Translations under genes and position numbers: made by a program
Part shown: in pieces, positions 34,977 to 37,686 of the stretch
Layout: every line of letters starts with the position of its first letter
How positions within the stretch are numbered: position 1 is the stretch's first letter
Notes under the pieces: generated by a model
Databases searched by the model: none
What the model saw: only the letters and a program-made list of their open reading frames with translations
What the model was told of the DNA's origin: nothing
From: Methylobacteriaceae bacterium
GTDB lineage: Bacteria; Pseudomonadota; Alphaproteobacteria; Rhizobiales; Beijerinckiaceae
Assembly: GCA_019244955.1 (NCBI GenBank)
Contig: JAFASC010000222.1
Location: forward strand, 1 to 37,686
DNA: 37,686 nucleotides
Direction of reading: 5' to 3'

Positions 34977-36350
34977 TCAGACGCCGCTCGGCTCGGTGCG
35001 GCGCACCGGGAAAGCGGCCACCGCGCCGCTCGGCGCATCGGGCGCCTCTTGCAGCTCGGCGCGACGCACCGCGATTGCGCGGCGCGCCTCGTCGATTGCC
35101 AGGCACACCGTCTCGAGCCCCGTCTCGTCGAAACGGCTCTCGCGGGCGCGATGCAGCGATTTGAGGGCGACGCGCGTCACCTCGTTGTCGAGGTCTTTCA
35201 AAGCGGCCAGCGACGCCGCTTGCCGCGCCGCCACCTCGATCTTGATCAATTCGTCGATGACCGCCATGGCGGCACGCCGGCCGTGCGCTTGCAACCGGCT
35301 GACCAAGGTCGCAACCAGGGAGCCGAGCCCGCCTAAGACCATCGCCAGGATGTAGAACCAGTCGCCATACTGGTCCATGAAGCTCTTCTCGGTATCCTGG
35401 TAATAGGCGGTCGCGCCGGGATGCAGTGCGAACGGCGCGCCTTTTTCGGTTGCCGGCGCCTCCATGTAAGCCGCAACGGGTGCCTGCGCGGCAAGCGCTC
35501 GGCGCATCGAGAACAGCCATTTCGTCGCGGCATCCACCGTGCCTTCCGGGATGCTCAGTGCGGCGACGAGCTGATGGTCCACGCCAACCGTGCTTGCGTC
35601 CTCCTTCGGCTGCGGCGCCAAGCCGCCGAAGAATCCGGCAGGGATGTCGACTTTGCTCAACCCCGGCAGCCGTTCGGCCACCGCCTCGGCGTTCTCGAAT
35701 TCGATCAAGGGCGCCTTGGCTTTGTCGGACGATAGAGCTGAGCGCACCTGTTCCACCGACGGCGCCTTCAGCGGTTGCACGAGGAAGACCGCATCGAACA
35801 ATGTGCTCGCTGCGGCCGGGGTCACCTGCTCGGCGGCCAGCGGCAGGTGGATAACCGAAGGCGCGTTCACGCCATAGAAACCAAGGAGTGCATCAAACAG
35901 GCGCACATTTGCCGGGTCGGCCGGCACGATGGCGACCCGCTTCTTGGCAAGGTCGGCGACCTTGGCGATCTTGGCGCGCGGAGTCGCGAATAGGAGCGCC
36001 GCGTCCCTGTGCACGATCAGCATCGTGCCGGCGCGCTTGGGCACCGCGACATCGCTGCGCACGATGGCGAAATCCGCCTTGCCGTCGTCGACGGCCGAGG
36101 ACGCCGCCGACGGATCGTCAGCGCGCATGACGCGGATCTGGGCTCTGTCCAGGCCTTTGTGCAGCGTCTCGACCGCCTCGGCGAAGGCGATGTCGGACGG
36201 CTCCGCCGCGGCGAGGCTCAACACCCAGAGTTCATTGGCGAAGCGGAAGGCCAAAGCGGCCACGACTGCGATCGCCAGCGCGATGGCAATCAGCGTCGGA
36301 AACGACGCAAAAAGAAAAACGGCCCGTTTGAGGCCCCGGTTACGCAGCAT
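34977..36350 (-). CDS. Membrane-anchored TAXI/NMT1-like solute-binding protein
   Basis: A 457-residue protein. An N-terminal helix (about 14-36, FASFPTLIAIALAIAVVAAL) anchors it, residues about 45-310 resemble TAXI-type TRAP or NMT1 periplasmic binding domains (GKADFAIVRSDVAVPKRAG, KVADLAKKRVAIVPAD, NVRLFDALLGFYGV), a second helix (FYILAMVLGGLGSLVATLV) follows near 328-348, and a charged, coiled-coil-like cytoplasmic tail of about 100 residues ends the protein. That layout looks more like a membrane receptor than a free transport protein. No TRAP permease gene is adjacent. The ATG at 36350 has GAGGAA 9 bases upstream; an ATG at 36374 does not have a good site. Confidence 0.8.
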   Translation of the reverse strand: MLRNRGLKRAVFLFASFPTLIAIALAIAVVAALAFRFANELWVLSLAAAEPSDIAFAEAVETLHKGLDRAQIRVMRADDPSAASSAVDDGKADFAIVRSDVAVPKRAGTMLIVHRDAALLFATPRAKIAKVADLAKKRVAIVPADPANVRLFDALLGFYGVNAPSVIHLPLAAEQVTPAAASTLFDAVFLVQPLKAPSVEQVRSALSSDKAKAPLIEFENAEAVAERLPGLSKVDIPAGFFGGLAPQPKEDASTVGVDHQLVAALSIPEGTVDAATKWLFSMRRALAAQAPVAAYMEAPATEKGAPFALHPGATAYYQDTEKSFMDQYGDWFYILAMVLGGLGSLVATLVSRLQAHGRRAAMAVIDELIKIEVAARQAASLAALKDLDNEVTRVALKSLHRARESRFDETGLETVCLAIDEARRAIAVRRAELQEAPDAPSGAVAAFPVRRTEPSGV

Positions 36351-36435
36351 TCGAATGGGTTCCTCGACGCCCATTATACATGCCGCGGGAGGAGTTCCCA
36401 AGGGACGGCGGCACGCCCGCCGCACCGCCGCGCGT

Positions 36436-36927
36436 TCAGCCCAAAAACGCGATCGTCAGCCATTCCGCCGCAAGGGCCGGCTTGTCCTTGCCCTCGATCT
36501 CTATCGAGACGGCATAGCGCACGACAGCCTGGCCCGGCTTTCGCGTGACATCGGATATTTTGAACCGGCCGCGGATCTTTGACCCCGCCGGAACTGGCGA
36601 AATGAAGCGGATTTTGTCGAAGCCGTAATTCATCCCCATCGTGCGTCCTTCGATGTCGGGCAGCGCGTCGTAAGCCATCGCGCTCAGCATCGACAATGTG
36701 AGGAAACCGTGCGCGATAGTGCTGCCGAACGGCGTCTCGCGTTTGGCGCGCTCGGGGTCGGTGTGGATGAAATAGGGATCGAAGGTGAGTTCTGCGAAGG
36801 CGTCGATCTTGTCCTGGTCGAGAGCCGTCCAGTCCGATACGCCGACTTCCTGGCCGATCAGGCTCTCAAGATCAGCGGCGTCGATCTTGCGGTTGTCGTT
36901 TTTGTAGAGGGCCGAGGAACTCAGCAT
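36436..36927 (-). CDS. MaoC-family (hot-dog fold) dehydratase
   Basis: A 163-residue single hot-dog protein of the MaoC/R-hydratase family. The signature is present: AELTFDPYFIHTDPERAKRE (acidic residue and His of the catalytic pair, FDPYFIH in place of the usual TGDxxxxH), then FGSTIAHGFLTLSML, GMNYGFDKIRFISPVPAGS and AEWLTIAFLG. Such proteins hydrate trans-2-enoyl-CoA esters. The substrate is unknown. The ATG at 36927 begins MLSSSALYKND; upstream codons in frame overlap the divergent peptidase region. Confidence 0.88.
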   Translation of the reverse strand: MLSSSALYKNDNRKIDAADLESLIGQEVGVSDWTALDQDKIDAFAELTFDPYFIHTDPERAKRETPFGSTIAHGFLTLSMLSAMAYDALPDIEGRTMGMNYGFDKIRFISPVPAGSKIRGRFKISDVTRKPGQAVVRYAVSIEIEGKDKPALAAEWLTIAFLG

Positions 36928-37019
36928 TTGTTTTTCTCTTCTCGGGACGTGCCGCCGGCAATTAGCCCGCTGTAAGGCGGGGTGTCGAGGGGCGGCTGCG
37001 GCCGCTATAAGGAGAGCCG

Positions 37020-37686
37020 ATGACCCTTCGCCCACTCCGCTTCGTCTTCGTGGCCGCGGCCCTCCTCTGCGCCGCGCCTCCCGCGTACGCGCAGCTCTCG
37101 TCCGAGGCCGCCGCGAAGGTCGAGCGCGTCACCGCAAGCGCGTCCTACAAAACCGCGATGGCGGCACTTTCGGCCGATCACGACCGCATCGTTGAGGAAA
37201 ACATCGCGCTGACCGAAATTCCCGCACCACCCTTCAGGGAAGCGGCGAAGGCGAAAGCATTCTTCGAGCTGTTCTCCAGGCTCGGCCTCGAAGAGGTCGG
37301 CATCGACGCCGAAGGCAACGTCACAGGGCTGCGCCGCGGTAGGGGCGGTCCGCTGCTGGCGGTGGCGGCGCATCTCGACACGGTGTTCCCCGAAGGCACC
37401 GACGTGCATGTCAAACGCGACGGCACGATCCTGCGCGCGCCGGGTGTCGGGGACGACACGCGCGGCCTCGCCATCATGCTCGGCATCATCCGCGCGATGG
37501 ACGCCGCGCATATCGCGACGGAAAGCGACATCCTCTTCGTCGCCAGCGTCGGCGAGGAGGGCCTCGGCGATCTGCGCGGCATGAAATACCTGTTCGGCAA
37601 AGGGCCATACAAGGACCGCATCAAGACGTTCATCGCGATCGACGGCCTCACTCCGCAGGCGATCATGACGACGGCGCTCGGCTCGA
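37020..37686 (+). CDS. Secreted M20-family metallopeptidase (N-terminal part)
   Basis: The frame starts at ATG 37020, 6 bases after AAGGAG, and is cut by the right edge after 222 codons. A signal peptide (MTLRPLRFVFVAAALLCAAP, cut after AYAQ) is followed by an M20 peptidase domain: AAHLDTVFPEG with the first metal-binding His and the Asp, APGVGDDTRGLAIMLG with the bridging Asp, and SVGEEGLGDLRG with the catalytic Glu. Family members cleave dipeptides, tripeptides or N-acyl amino acids; the signal peptide suggests periplasmic action. It diverges from the MaoC gene across 92 bases. Confidence 0.9.
   Translation, partial: MTLRPLRFVFVAAALLCAAPPAYAQLSSEAAAKVERVTASASYKTAMAALSADHDRIVEENIALTEIPAPPFREAAKAKAFFELFSRLGLEEVGIDAEGNVTGLRRGRGGPLLAVAAHLDTVFPEGTDVHVKRDGTILRAPGVGDDTRGLAIMLGIIRAMDAAHIATESDILFVASVGEEGLGDLRGMKYLFGKGPYKDRIKTFIAIDGLTPQAIMTTALGS

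Overview
The window looks like chromosomal DNA from a GC-rich alphaproteobacterium, most likely of the order Hyphomicrobiales (Rhizobiales). Support comes from the neighbouring recA and alaS genes, an alphaproteobacterial LexA box (GTTC-N7-GTTC) upstream of recA, an HWE-family histidine kinase, several promoters resembling the EcfG general-stress type (GGAAC-N16/17-CGTT), and frequent GTG/TTG starts. I see no insertion sequence, phage gene, CRISPR array, tRNA or rRNA. The species cannot be named from the sequence.

Positions 1-10856 (minus strand) hold a tightly packed glycogen/trehalose operon transcribed otsA, glgX, treZ, a malQ-treY fusion, then glgE, which runs off the left edge. It combines the UDP-glucose route to trehalose-6-phosphate (OtsA) with the maltodextrin route (GlgX debranching, MalQ chain shuffling, TreY/TreZ), and continues into GlgE alpha-glucan metabolism. 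Stops and starts overlap or nearly touch.

Positions 11156-15362 (plus strand) hold four genes that together look like a bacterial ceramide pathway: an alpha-oxoamine synthase (serine palmitoyltransferase candidate), a GNAT-like N-acyltransferase (ceramide synthase candidate), a close relative of the eukaryotic sphingolipid delta-4 desaturase DES1/DEGS, and a relative of the fatty acid 2-hydroxylase FA2H/Scs7. This is the most interesting system in the window. An MFS transporter follows.

Positions 16705-21301 (minus strand) hold the phenylacetyl-CoA epoxidase genes paaABCDE preceded by the repressor gene paaX, with palindromes over the paaA promoter. pncB (NAD salvage) diverges from paaX. Next come a small membrane protein, a YdcF-family/PlsC pair (envelope), and an SLC13-type permease with RCK_C domains.

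Positions 26899-29275 form a small stress-response patch: an exported PRC-barrel protein, a small unknown (perhaps NepR-like) protein, an HWE sensor kinase and a DUF1328 membrane protein, with EcfG-type promoters in front of three of them.

Positions 29299-33287 hold alaS and recA. alaS is full length, but its reading frame contains a TAA at codon 177, where the family has a conserved tyrosine. The right end carries a small rhizobial-type protein, a zinc-less quinone oxidoreductase, a membrane-anchored TAXI-like binding protein, a MaoC-family protein, and the start of a secreted M20 peptidase cut by the right edge.
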